A DNA stretch of 9,275 nt. Origin: Flavobacteriaceae bacterium (GTDB lineage: Bacteria > Bacteroidota > Bacteroidia > Flavobacteriales > Flavobacteriaceae). How positions within the stretch are numbered: position 1 is the first letter of the stretch; the number at the start of each line of letters is the position of its first letter. The notes beneath the pieces are model-generated. The model did not search any database and was not told where the DNA came from. It saw only the letters and a program-made list of their open reading frames with translations. The stretch covers positions 1 to 9,275 of the forward strand of contig PACY01000002.1 in NCBI GenBank assembly GCA_002700405.1, written 5' to 3'. Shown here one piece after another: positions 1 to 8,235 of the stretch. Made by a program: the position numbers and the translations under genes.

Positions 1-1765
1 CTGATGGGAAAGCTCCCATTCCATGAAATGTCATTTCAATAAATTGACAACCACTTCCTCCTACAGTAGACACATACCTAATTCTTATATATCTATACAT
101 GTCCCCAACAGGTATTTGAATTTCCGTAGAATTTGTATTAGCACCATCTATACTTTGCTGAGCTATTAATTCCCATCCTGCATTTTCAAAGGCAGCAGAA
201 GAAACAGGAGAGGAGGTAACATTATTCCCAGAGCTTTCAAAAACAGGTAGAGTCTCCGCTGAATCTAAATCTTGTCTGGCCCAAATTTCAAGCTCAGTAG
301 GATTATTTCCTGCAAAATTCCAAGTAGGCCTGAAATCAAAATAAGCTTTAGTTAGCTGTGTAGTTACTCCAAGATCTAGTGTAAAATGTCCTGGCACAGA
401 ATTTTCTCCAGAATGATATCCGTAAGCATCTCCAGACCAAAAATTACTATTATCCCATAAATAACTAGAGGGATTAGCTCCATAAAAAGTTCCTGGATTA
501 TCACTTGGCATATTAGCCATATTAAACAAAGATTTATCTAGAGTTAGAGGTTCAGTATTTTCACCGTAAAAAGTAAGTTCAGTTAATTGAGCACTGTCAC
601 CCCCTACTGATCCAGCAACTCTTACTCGTATGTAACGTTTTGGTGAAGAAACAGTAGGCATCATAAAACTCTGGCTTTGCTCATTCAGCCCGTCTATAAC
701 TCCATCATAAAGCAATTGCCAGCCAGCATTTATAAATTCTGCTTCATCACTTGATGATGTTTCTGCAAAATCTAAATCATCTCTTCCCCAAATTTGAATT
801 TCAGTAATATTATTATTAGCATTTGATGAAGGATCTATCATATCTAGTTTTACCTTTCTTAAATCTGTTGTAACTCCTAGATCAACTGTAAAATGAAAAG
901 GGATGCTCCCTAGTCCTGAATGATAAGTAAATGTATCATCTCCATTCCATGAACTATTTTCATCAAATAAATAATCATCAGGATTGGCATTATTATAATT
1001 TCCTGGATTATCGCTTGGCATATGAACAAGCCTAATAAAATTCTTGTCCAGTTCAGCATAAGGAAGGTCGGGTAAAGTATAGTCCAAAGATTCTAATGCC
1101 ATTGAATCAATCCCGTGTAATCCAGACTGAATTACAGAAGTCGTCTGCATGTTTCCAAGTGGCTTTAAATCAATTAGTCTAACCCTGTTGTCATCATAAA
1201 AAGCAGTATCACGAATGATTAGATTTGAACTATTCTCGTAATCAATTAAAGTATAAAGGACGTATTCTGATTCGGCATTCCCATAAAAATTTACATAATC
1301 TCCATCTGACTCAAAAGAAAAACCTTCTACCTCTCTAGGATCTTGATCTGAAGCAAATATATCTCCGACAACACTGCCTGCTACTACTTGTGATACCGAT
1401 AAATTCCCAACTGGATCCTGTGTTGTTATAGTAAATTCATATGATTTTTCGTCTAAATTTGGGAGAATTAAACTATAGATCCCATCTTCAATTGTTCCGT
1501 CTTCAAGAGCATAAATATCTGTCTGATCCTCATACTCAACAATTACCTGATTTGAACTACCAAGAAATTGTGTTTGTCCTTCAAGCTGCGCTCTATAAAA
1601 TCCTGGTCTTATTATAAGAGTATCTAGCTTGCCTGCATAAATATTCTCTCCCTGCAAATACTCTTCATGTATAGAGTCAATATCTCCACATGACACATTC
1701 CACAAGATTAATATAGAAGCTAAAAAAGCTTTTACTAAAATTTTTATTTTATTTCTGTTGTTCAA
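1..1765 (-). CDS. DUF4998 lipoprotein with two tandem discoidin-like domains (3' end outside window)
   Basis: Predicted surface lipoprotein and likely glycan-binding accessory of the SusCD operon. 588 codons are visible with no stop; I translated the whole stretch and found no frameshift. The only plausible start is TTG at 1765-1763: the frame has a stop at 1783-1781 and no ATG before the signal peptide. From that start the N-terminus has basic residues, a hydrophobic stretch and lipobox VSC, with Cys26 as lipidation site followed by acidic residues (GDIDSIHEE). Residues about 27-215 resemble DUF4998, including an IYAGK-type segment near 42-46 and the GNLSVSQVV-like end of the second beta sandwich. 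Residues about 240-402 and 410-585 are two homologous galactose-binding-fold (F5/8 type C / DUF5000-like) domains sharing MPSDNPG (249 and 419), HSG, DLGVTT, an E-I-W-x-R-x-D-L-D-x-A-E-T motif (Trp326 and Trp495), RYIR and TF[YH]G. It starts 7 bases after the upstream stop, so it is probably co-transcribed and perhaps translationally coupled. No catalytic domain is seen. The second domain appears nearly complete at the window edge, so the stop may be close. Confidence 0.85.
   Translation of the reverse strand, partial: MNNRNKIKILVKAFLASILILWNVSCGDIDSIHEEYLQGENIYAGKLDTLIIRPGFYRAQLEGQTQFLGSSNQVIVEYEDQTDIYALEDGTIEDGIYSLILPNLDEKSYEFTITTQDPVGNLSVSQVVAGSVVGDIFASDQDPREVEGFSFESDGDYVNFYGNAESEYVLYTLIDYENSSNLIIRDTAFYDDNRVRLIDLKPLGNMQTTSVIQSGLHGIDSMALESLDYTLPDLPYAELDKNFIRLVHMPSDNPGNYNNANPDDYLFDENSSWNGDDTFTYHSGLGSIPFHFTVDLGVTTDLRKVKLDMIDPSSNANNNITEIQIWGRDDLDFAETSSSDEAEFINAGWQLLYDGVIDGLNEQSQSFMMPTVSSPKRYIRVRVAGSVGGDSAQLTELTFYGENTEPLTLDKSLFNMANMPSDNPGTFYGANPSSYLWDNSNFWSGDAYGYHSGENSVPGHFTLDLGVTTQLTKAYFDFRPTWNFAGNNPTELEIWARQDLDSAETLPVFESSGNNVTSSPVSSAAFENAGWELIAQQSIDGANTNSTEIQIPVGDMYRYIRIRYVSTVGGSGCQFIEMTFHGMGAFPS
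11..1048 (-). repeat. Tandem duplicated discoidin-like domain coding repeat
   Basis: Two in-frame copies of one domain inside the DUF4998 gene, roughly 1048-560 and 538-11. Landmarks are offset by 170 codons at MPSDNPG, 169 at the Trp of the EI-W motif and 181 at TF[YH]G. The extra length in copy two is a Ser/Val/Asn-rich insertion around residues 505-520. Nucleotide identity persists only locally: the stretch coding MPSDNPG (around 1002-1021 and 492-511) is nearly identical in both copies. Most of the remainder has diverged, so this is an old protein-level duplication rather than a recent DNA repeat. Confidence 0.75.
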
Positions 1766-1772
1766 TATTAGA

Positions 1773-2996
1773 TTAATTAATTAATGTGCCCCAAAATGAT
1801 AGCTCTCCAATAACAGTCACCATTTGATTATTCCATGATTCTACATTTACTAGTCTTATATAGCGGATTTCGTGTTGTCGTGCATCAAAATCAAATACAA
1901 AATCCTCTCCATTATCTTGAAATTCATAATCCTCTTGAGTATTTGAACCGGGAGGCAAGCCTGAAGGCTTGAATGATTCAAAAGTCCCCATATATATCCA
2001 TCCACCTCCTGGTTGTCCTGGATCATAAATTGGCAGACCATCAAGGTTTGCTCTTCCATAAATTTCAAATATTTTTGGATTCCCATGTTTATATAATTCT
2101 GAGCCTCCTCTTTGATAAAGTTTAAACCTATTTAACTTTGCTGTTTGACCTAAATCTAATGTTAATTGATGTGGCAAGGGTAAAAAATTTGTATGACCGC
2201 AATTCCATTGGTTACTCCAATAACCATCCCAAATTTGATTTGCAGAAAACCCATATTCACTAAAACTCTCATCTCCAGGCATTGATTGTATAGACCAGTA
2301 AGCTTTATCCATAAACATGTCTTCTAATGGTGTTTCTTCAAAACTTCTTGTAGTTGTTTGATTTCCCCACTTGTCTTCAACATATATTACAAATACTGTT
2401 GGCTCTGCATCATATCCTCTAAAGCTATATGAACTGCTGGCTTGACTTGTATAAAAAGATTCTCTAAACACTAAATTTCCATCATCATCTAATGTTGACA
2501 TATTTAAAGAAACTTCTGCTCTTGTTGGATTTTCATATGCAATATTTATTCCTCCGAAATCTTGAGCACTAACCATAGAGTTTAATATGGCATGAATGGG
2601 AGCTTCTAAAGGAGATATATTGACAACAACAGGCTCTGATTCATTTTCTCCTCTATCAACTGCAACTACATCTACAGGGTATGTTCCTTCCTGAGCAAAT
2701 CCAACAATACTTAACGAGTCTATTACAGCTGATACAATGACCTCTCTTGATAACTGATTTTCATCTTCAAAAGATGCTTTAATATAAAGAAGATCTTCGT
2801 CTGTTGGAGGAGTAAAGAAAATAACTGCTCCTCCAGGAGTATTTACAACTTCGTTAATAGTTACTTTGTCTGGAGGTATTCCATCAGAGCCATAAGGGCC
2901 ATGTCCTGATTCTTCCGAACAAGTCATTGTTAAAGAAACTGCGGTTATTGTAGTTACAATAATGAAAGCCTTTTTTATGTATTTTAAATTATTCAT
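1773..2996 (-). CDS. DUF4959-DUF5126-DUF5000 surface lipoprotein (SusE-position glycan-binding protein)
   Basis: 407-residue predicted outer-membrane lipoprotein, a probable surface glycan-binding protein working beside SusCD. I chose ATG at 2996 over an in-frame ATG at 3014 because it gives a standard lipoprotein signal: KK near residues 8-9, a hydrophobic core and lipobox LTMTC with Cys26. The 3014 start would add six residues and overlap the SusD stop. After Cys26 comes SEES, acidic as in Bacteroidota surface-export signals. Domain order: DUF4959, a fibronectin-III-like sandwich at about 30-125 with the family pattern of a PPDKV entry, TPGGAVIFFTPP and DEDLLYIKA; DUF5126 at about 126-222 with IAYENPT and VEDKWGNQT; DUF5000 at about 230-407, a galactose-binding-fold domain with QIWDGYWSNQW, QLTLDLGQ, FEIYGR, RYIRL and a C-terminal ELSFWGT. 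Family assignment is from recognised motifs; glycan binding is inferred from context. It sits 11 bases after the SusD stop. No enzyme active site is apparent. Confidence 0.9.
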   Translation of the reverse strand: MNNLKYIKKAFIIVTTITAVSLTMTCSEESGHGPYGSDGIPPDKVTINEVVNTPGGAVIFFTPPTDEDLLYIKASFEDENQLSREVIVSAVIDSLSIVGFAQEGTYPVDVVAVDRGENESEPVVVNISPLEAPIHAILNSMVSAQDFGGINIAYENPTRAEVSLNMSTLDDDGNLVFRESFYTSQASSSYSFRGYDAEPTVFVIYVEDKWGNQTTTRSFEETPLEDMFMDKAYWSIQSMPGDESFSEYGFSANQIWDGYWSNQWNCGHTNFLPLPHQLTLDLGQTAKLNRFKLYQRGGSELYKHGNPKIFEIYGRANLDGLPIYDPGQPGGGWIYMGTFESFKPSGLPPGSNTQEDYEFQDNGEDFVFDFDARQHEIRYIRLVNVESWNNQMVTVIGELSFWGTLIN

Positions 2997-3007
2997 ATTT
3001 AATATTA

Positions 3008-4951
3008 TTACCATCCAGGGTTTTGAACTAGATTAGGATTTCTTAATAATTCATTTTGGCTAATTGGCCATAAATAATCCTTTATTAAAAAGTTTCTATA
3101 ATATATATTCTCAATTTCATAAAATCCTTCAACATCAGACCTATATATATTCCATCCCCTAATAGGTCTACTAAAATAATCACCTGCTAATTTCCACCTT
3201 CTTATATCCCAGTACCTGTAGCCTTCCAGTGCTAATTCTATCATACGTTCCTGCCTAATTATATCTCTCATGCCTTCTTTTGATGAGGGTTTACTTGGGT
3301 TACTTGAGTGCTGTGCCCATGTGGAAACCAAATCTGATCCAGCATCTAAGCCTGCCCTGTGTCTTACTCTCTGAATATATTCATACACTTCACTATCTGG
3401 TGAATCTTTAGTTTCATTTAAAGCTTCCGCATAATTTAAGTATAAATCAGCCATTCTTATAATAGGGAAAGAGTATCCTTTTATTGTTGACCCTTGCAAT
3501 GAAATTATATTTTCATAATGAACTAATTTCTTAGCAAAATATCCGGTAATTGAATAAATCTCAAAACCATTTTTTCCTGATGGTGCTCCAGCCTTGGCAT
3601 TTAAATGAGGGATTTGTTCAATGTTAGTTGTTTCTAGTGAGAACCATTTTCCTCCATCAAAACCAATAGTAGAATAAAACCTTGGCTCCCTAAATAAATG
3701 TAATTTAGCTGTGCTATATTCATCCTCAATATAATAAGTATGATACTGATCATCCTCTGATGTCGTTGTAACATCATATCTGTTTGAATAGTCCCAATTT
3801 AAATCTTCATCGATTGGAACTCCGTTATTACTATAGAATGTCTCTACCATATTAAGAGTAGGCGCATGAGACTTTTTAGTATAATTAAATAGTGCTTGAT
3901 GGTCTGGCGTCCATCTTGGTTGACTCCACTGCTGTAAGTCACCCGTCCAAGCTGGTTCAAAAGCCCAGACTATTTCACTATTAAAAGGATCTGTAATCCC
4001 TGCCCTATGTGATAATTCTTGAATAATTGTTGAATTTACGTCTCCATTTATTGGGAGTTGATCTGTAAATTGATACAACATGTGGCCATTTGACTCCGCT
4101 GTAGAAATAGCATCTAATAAAGCATCTCTTGCAAGAATCCATTTATTAGGATCGTAGGTTTGATTAACTAGTTGATTTCCATTAGTGTCAATTAATTCGC
4201 TAAAATCTGTATTGCCATTAAATATAGGGCTAGCAGCTAATACTAGAACTTTAGCTTTCAAAGCTTTTGCAATTGGAAGTGTAATTCTTCCTTGTTCAGT
4301 ATATATGTAATTAATAATCCCAGGCAAAGCATCGCTTTCAATAACCTCATCTAACAGCTCAACTATATACTCCACTACATCATCAACAGACTCTCTTGGT
4401 ACCTGCGCTTCTTCAGCTGATGCCCCTACATATATATTGGTTTTAATTGTTGGAATTGGGCCGTACATTCTTAGCAGCCAAAAATGATAAAATGCTTTTA
4501 ATACTTTCACTTCTGCCAGCCAACGTTGCCTTTCATCTTCCTCAAGACCAGGAACGGAGACTAGATTTTCTAAAAATATATTACAGTCTCTTAAAGCAAC
4601 GTATAGACTATGCGGCGCCCCTCTTCCTCCTTCCCAATAATTTAAATACGGAGAAGTTCCATTCTGCATTCCTTTAGCCAATCTAAAACTTGTTTCATTA
4701 TTCATATAGAAATCATTCTCTGCATAGTACCATATTTCATCTCCAGCCAATAAAGAGAAATTTTGCTCTATATGTGCATGTTCAGGTATATAAGTATAGC
4801 AGGTCGATAAAAATCTTTCTGCTGTTGCACGATTATTAAATGCTAGATCAATTGTAGCAATATTGTCTGGGACTACATTAAGGAAGTCCTTTTCACAAGA
4901 TGAAAACAAAATGAAGATAAAAATTGCAATATATTTTTTCATTTTAATCAT
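3008..4951 (-). CDS. SusD/RagB family nutrient-binding outer-membrane lipoprotein
   Basis: 647 residues, slightly longer than many SusD proteins but normal for the family. SusD proteins cap the SusC pore on the cell surface and help capture glycan or other oligomers for import. The N-terminus has a short signal peptide with lipobox LFSSC, Cys19, followed by EKDFLN, acidic just after the cysteine as in surface-exported lipoproteins. The N-terminal SusD-like helical region covers about 20-240 with the hallmark LKAFYHFWLLRMYGPIP at 151-167. The C-terminal SusD/RagB domain shows IIRMADLYLNYAEALNE near 497-513, RQERMIELALEGYRYWDIRRW at 566-586 and the family ending LWPISQNELLRNPNL...NPGW. The start at 4951 overlaps the SusC stop as TAATG, suggesting translational coupling; ATG at 4942 (644 residues, beginning MKKYIAIF) is an equally good alternative. 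Substrate specificity cannot be read from the sequence. Confidence 0.96.
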   Translation of the reverse strand: MIKMKKYIAIFIFILFSSCEKDFLNVVPDNIATIDLAFNNRATAERFLSTCYTYIPEHAHIEQNFSLLAGDEIWYYAENDFYMNNETSFRLAKGMQNGTSPYLNYWEGGRGAPHSLYVALRDCNIFLENLVSVPGLEEDERQRWLAEVKVLKAFYHFWLLRMYGPIPTIKTNIYVGASAEEAQVPRESVDDVVEYIVELLDEVIESDALPGIINYIYTEQGRITLPIAKALKAKVLVLAASPIFNGNTDFSELIDTNGNQLVNQTYDPNKWILARDALLDAISTAESNGHMLYQFTDQLPINGDVNSTIIQELSHRAGITDPFNSEIVWAFEPAWTGDLQQWSQPRWTPDHQALFNYTKKSHAPTLNMVETFYSNNGVPIDEDLNWDYSNRYDVTTTSEDDQYHTYYIEDEYSTAKLHLFREPRFYSTIGFDGGKWFSLETTNIEQIPHLNAKAGAPSGKNGFEIYSITGYFAKKLVHYENIISLQGSTIKGYSFPIIRMADLYLNYAEALNETKDSPDSEVYEYIQRVRHRAGLDAGSDLVSTWAQHSSNPSKPSSKEGMRDIIRQERMIELALEGYRYWDIRRWKLAGDYFSRPIRGWNIYRSDVEGFYEIENIYYRNFLIKDYLWPISQNELLRNPNLVQNPGW

Positions 4952-7900
4952 TAAAAGTTCATGTTTAGTCCTAAATTAATTCCTCTTTGAAGTGGATATC
5001 CCAACCCATTTCCTCCCATTTCAACATCCCAGATCTTAAATTTACTAATAGTAAAAAGATTTGTAGTACTTAAATAAATCCTTGCAGATTCTAATTTAAT
5101 CTTTTCAATAATTTCTTCGTTTATTGAATATCCAATTTCTAGTGACTTTAATCTCAAAAATGATCCATCTCTTAGCCACCAAGTACTATTTCTGTTATTA
5201 TTGTCTATCAGCTGATCCGAAAGTCTTGGCCATGCGGCATACAGGTCTCTATCATTTTCTGACCAATGATCATTTGCCCAGGCTGTAAGCAATGCATTAT
5301 TACCAATAGCAGAGCTACTGGTGTCTATAAATGGAGATGTCCTATAGGCATCAATAAAAAACGAAGACCTCGCTGAACCTTGGAAGAAAAATGACAAATC
5401 AAAATTCTTATAGCTTGATGATACCCCAAATCCATAAATAATTTCTGGTGTTGTTGGATATCCAATAGGGACTTCATCATTAATATCAATTACCCCATCA
5501 TTATTAATGTCTTTATATTTTATATCCCCAGGCATATAATCTCCGAAAGTTTGAACTGGAGAGTTTGCAATATCCGCATCATCAATAAATAATCGCTCCG
5601 CTATATAGCCCCAAGGTTGAGATAAATTTAACCCAATTCTAGACCTCCAAGGAAGACCGGCTGTCACATAGTCTAATTCCTCATATACTTCATATTTGCT
5701 TGTAGCATAAGAAAAATTTGCCCTTGCAGAAATAAACAGATCACTGCTCAAGTCATCCTTATAATCAATAGTAAATTCAAAACCTTTAGAAGAAGCCTCT
5801 CCTACATTAGCTCTAATAGGAGCTTGTAATCCCATTGTAGCTGGAATTTGTGCCCTATCCATTAAAATATTTGATCTGTATTCAGTGAAATAATCAGCCT
5901 GAAAATCTACCTTTCCAAAGAGTCCAAGCTCCACACCTAAATTCATCATAGTTGCCTTTTCCCAAGTAATTTGATCATTGGCATAACGATCAATGCTAAC
6001 TCCGTTAATCCAATTACTAAACTCTTGACCAAACATAGACCCCATCGGCCCATCGTTTAAATTCACTTGAGAAATATAAAAGAATCTATCCGCAGAACTT
6101 CCAATTTGATCGTTACCAACCAGCCCATAAGTTCCTTTAAATTTTAGTTTAGTGACGATGTCTTCATAGGGCTTTAAAAAATCTTCATTAGATGCATACC
6201 ATCCAAATCCAAAAGAGGGAAAGAACCCAAAACGCTCACTCTTAGCAAAACGCTCTGATCCATTAAATCCAAAATTAAACTCCCCAAAATATTTACTATC
6301 CAGTGCATAAGTAAACCGACCTGAAAGGCCTAAATTTCTATAAGGAAGTGAGGTTTGTAAATTACCATTATTAGCATATTTTTCCTCTCTAATAATTCCA
6401 ACTAACATTCCTGAAACTTCGTGTCTTTCATTAATTGTCTTGTTATAATTTAATGCCCCCTCAAAATAAACTGTGTTGGCAATAGTTTTAGCACCTTCAT
6501 GATATTCAAGATATTCTGTTCCCTGGTTTGGGTTTAAAGCAATTAATGCATATTGATCACTTTGGAAATCATAATTGGCTAAGGTGTAATAAAAAGGATT
6601 GTATTTTCTTTCTAAATTATAGAAGGAATATCTAGAGGTATTTACTAAAAACCTAGCCTTAAGTCCTTTTGTTAGAAAATCTAGATTTTGTTTAAGCTCA
6701 ACTGTAGCCAACAAATTGTTATAGCTCTCATCCTTATAGCCCCTTATCATATTAGCATATGGATTTAGATAATCTCCAAATTGTCCGTAGTTCCCAAAGA
6801 GAATATGAGTTGAATTTTGAAACTGAGCATCAGGATAATAATACTTAGGATAAAGAACTGGGTTGGTTTGCATTGCCTGCTTGTAAACTTCCTCTCCGCC
6901 ACTTAAAGGCCCATTATAATCATCGAAATTCCCAGAAAATCTAACAGCAACTTCTGTAGTAGGAGTAAGGTTAATATTAATATTGGAGCGTAATGATATT
7001 CTTTTAAAATTTATATTATTATTAAAATTATTTTGCGGCTGAATTCTTAAATTACCATTATCAGTATTTACTGTGCTAGCTAAATAATATCTTGCTACTT
7101 TTCCTCCTCCACTAACATTAAAATTAAATCTACTATTTAATGTATAATCTTCTAACAGCTCATCAAACCAATTTATAGTAGGATAGGCCATTTGATTTCT
7201 ATTTGGGTCTTGAGAAATTAATATTTTTTCCAAAGAATATATTCTTCCCCCCAGTGGATTTCTAGTAGCTAATGCTTCATTATGCAAATTCATGTAAGTA
7301 ATAGGGTCCGCAATTTCTACATTTTTAGTAGCAGCAGAATATGTTTTCTCATACCTCACACTTACCTTAACTTTTCCTTGCTTACCCTCTTTTGTGGTAA
7401 CCAATATAACTCCATTAGCCCCCCTTGCTCCGTAAAGTGCAGTAGCTGTGGCGTCTTTCATAATAGAAAAGCTTGCTATATCATCCGGCTGCAGTCTAGC
7501 CAAATCAGTAGAGGTTGTTTCTATCCCATCAATTAATATTAGCGGGGATCTTGCATAACCAAATGTGCTAACACCTCTAATGAAAAACTCTGCATTATCT
7601 CTTCCTGGTTCGCCACTTCTTTGATAAGCAATTACTCCTGCTATCCTTCCTGCAATTGAAGAAGTTAAATTACTTGTAGGAACTCTTAGTTCTACCGGGT
7701 CAATTGATGTGACTGCAGCTATTACACTTTGTTTTTTTTGTTCCCCGTAGGCGACTACTGTCACCTCGTCTAAGCCAAAAAGATCCTCTTCCATTATAAT
7801 GGATAAGTTTTTTTGGCCACTCAATTGTATTTCTTGTGTTATAAAGCCAACATAGCTAATTAATAAGGTTGCATCAGAATTGGCTTTAATAATAAAATTC

Positions 7901-8100
7901 CCATCAAAGTCCGTAACTGACCCATTATATGTTTTTGCATCTTCTAAAATATTTACCCCCGGCAAAGGAATGCCTTTATTGTCAGTAATAGTTCCTGTAA
8001 TTATTTCTACTTGAGCATATGTAATGGAGTATTGTGCAAAAAAGAAACAAAGAAAAAGAAGTCCTGCAAAGCGTTTTATTCTTATTTTACACATATTCAT
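4951..8100 (-). CDS. SusC/RagA family TonB-linked outer-membrane transporter
   Basis: 1049 residues, typical SusC length. It forms the outer-membrane beta barrel that imports oligosaccharides (or other oligomers) bound by its SusD lid, using TonB/ExbBD energy. In order: a signal peptide ending TYA-Q at 29/30; a carboxypeptidase-D regulatory-like domain at about 33-105 (GTITDNKGIPLPGVNI, SVTDFDGNF, ISYVGF); a TonB-box-like DEVTVVAYGEQKK at 111-123; a plug domain at about 125-237 with LILIDGIE and the SusC signature LYGARGANGVILVTTKEGK at 222-240; then the barrel, ending in a terminal phenylalanine. The DINNDGVIDINDEVPIGYP segment near residue 864 is the usual SusC loop. There is no N-terminal STN (secretin/TonB short N-terminal) domain ahead of the CarboxypepD-like domain, so direct ECF-sigma/anti-sigma signalling is not indicated. 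Start: ATG at 8100; ATG at 8094 is also possible and would not change the signal peptide much. First gene of the operon. Confidence 0.97.
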   Translation of the reverse strand: MNMCKIRIKRFAGLLFLCFFFAQYSITYAQVEIITGTITDNKGIPLPGVNILEDAKTYNGSVTDFDGNFIIKANSDATLLISYVGFITQEIQLSGQKNLSIIMEEDLFGLDEVTVVAYGEQKKQSVIAAVTSIDPVELRVPTSNLTSSIAGRIAGVIAYQRSGEPGRDNAEFFIRGVSTFGYARSPLILIDGIETTSTDLARLQPDDIASFSIMKDATATALYGARGANGVILVTTKEGKQGKVKVSVRYEKTYSAATKNVEIADPITYMNLHNEALATRNPLGGRIYSLEKILISQDPNRNQMAYPTINWFDELLEDYTLNSRFNFNVSGGGKVARYYLASTVNTDNGNLRIQPQNNFNNNINFKRISLRSNININLTPTTEVAVRFSGNFDDYNGPLSGGEEVYKQAMQTNPVLYPKYYYPDAQFQNSTHILFGNYGQFGDYLNPYANMIRGYKDESYNNLLATVELKQNLDFLTKGLKARFLVNTSRYSFYNLERKYNPFYYTLANYDFQSDQYALIALNPNQGTEYLEYHEGAKTIANTVYFEGALNYNKTINERHEVSGMLVGIIREEKYANNGNLQTSLPYRNLGLSGRFTYALDSKYFGEFNFGFNGSERFAKSERFGFFPSFGFGWYASNEDFLKPYEDIVTKLKFKGTYGLVGNDQIGSSADRFFYISQVNLNDGPMGSMFGQEFSNWINGVSIDRYANDQITWEKATMMNLGVELGLFGKVDFQADYFTEYRSNILMDRAQIPATMGLQAPIRANVGEASSKGFEFTIDYKDDLSSDLFISARANFSYATSKYEVYEELDYVTAGLPWRSRIGLNLSQPWGYIAERLFIDDADIANSPVQTFGDYMPGDIKYKDINNDGVIDINDEVPIGYPTTPEIIYGFGVSSSYKNFDLSFFFQGSARSSFFIDAYRTSPFIDTSSSAIGNNALLTAWANDHWSENDRDLYAAWPRLSDQLIDNNNRNSTWWLRDGSFLRLKSLEIGYSINEEIIEKIKLESARIYLSTTNLFTISKFKIWDVEMGGNGLGYPLQRGINLGLNMNF

Positions 8101-8121
8101 ACTGGATAAGTTATGAAGATA

Positions 8122-8148
8122 AAAATATAATTACAATATTTATAGCAA
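8122..8148 (-). promoter_or_regulatory. Candidate promoter for the SusCD operon
   Basis: On the minus strand, TTG at 8148-8146 is followed after 16 bases by TATATTTT at 8129-8122, five of six matches to the Bacteroidota -7 element TAnnTTTG. Transcription from here would start close to the ATG at 8100. A second weak possibility lies further out: TTG at 8207-8205 with TATAATTG at 8181-8174 and a 23-base gap. The region is very AT-rich, so either match could be chance. Confidence 0.28.
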
Positions 8149-8200
8149 GTCTGAAAAAAATTAGCAGACATAGCAATTATACCTTTTTTTCAGCTCTAAC

Positions 8201-8235
8201 ATAACAATTTGATTACCATAGAGATACATTGTTAT
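8201..8235. repeat. Inverted repeat ATAACAAT-N19-ATTGTTAT, candidate operator
   Basis: ATAACAAT at 8201-8208 and its exact reverse complement ATTGTTAT at 8228-8235 are separated by 19 bases. Around them lie AGCAATT (8172-8178) with AATTGCT (8242-8248), and CTCTA (8194-8198), TAGAG (8219-8223), CTCTA (8247-8251). The long loop argues against a hairpin and is more like a site for a dimeric DNA-binding protein. In AT-rich DNA short matches like these also arise by chance. Confidence 0.3.

Noticed and set aside
1771..1785. ATTAATTAATTAAT tract as a mobile-element target duplication or terminator
   Set aside because: There are no flanking inverted repeats, no transposase and no hairpin; it is simple AT-rich spacer and stop-codon sequence.
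1856..2086. Minus-strand open frame of 76 codons in a second frame
   Set aside because: It lies entirely inside the DUF4959/DUF5126/DUF5000 lipoprotein gene, has no recognisable protein features, and is explained by the long gene.
2997..3014. Longer start (ATG at 3014) for the DUF4959 lipoprotein
   Set aside because: The extra residues MVIILN would sit before an already complete lipoprotein signal and overlap the SusD stop. ATG at 2996 fits better, though the longer start is not excluded.
4447..4677. Plus-strand open frame of 76 codons
   Set aside because: It is antisense to a strongly conserved part of the SusD gene; no promoter or protein family signal supports it.
5485..5545. Dockerin/EF-hand-like D-x-N-x-D-G-x-I-D motif in SusC
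   Set aside because: This loop (DINNDGVIDINDEVPIG) is a common feature of ordinary SusC proteins, not a separate dockerin or a novel calcium module.
7282..7536. Plus-strand open frame of 84 codons, cysteine-rich
   Set aside because: It is antisense to the SusC plug domain, whose sequence fully constrains this stretch; the cysteines look like a by-product of the opposite-strand codons.
8181..8190. T-run in the divergent region as a rho-independent terminator
   Set aside because: No GC-rich stem precedes it on either strand, and both flanking genes start here rather than end.
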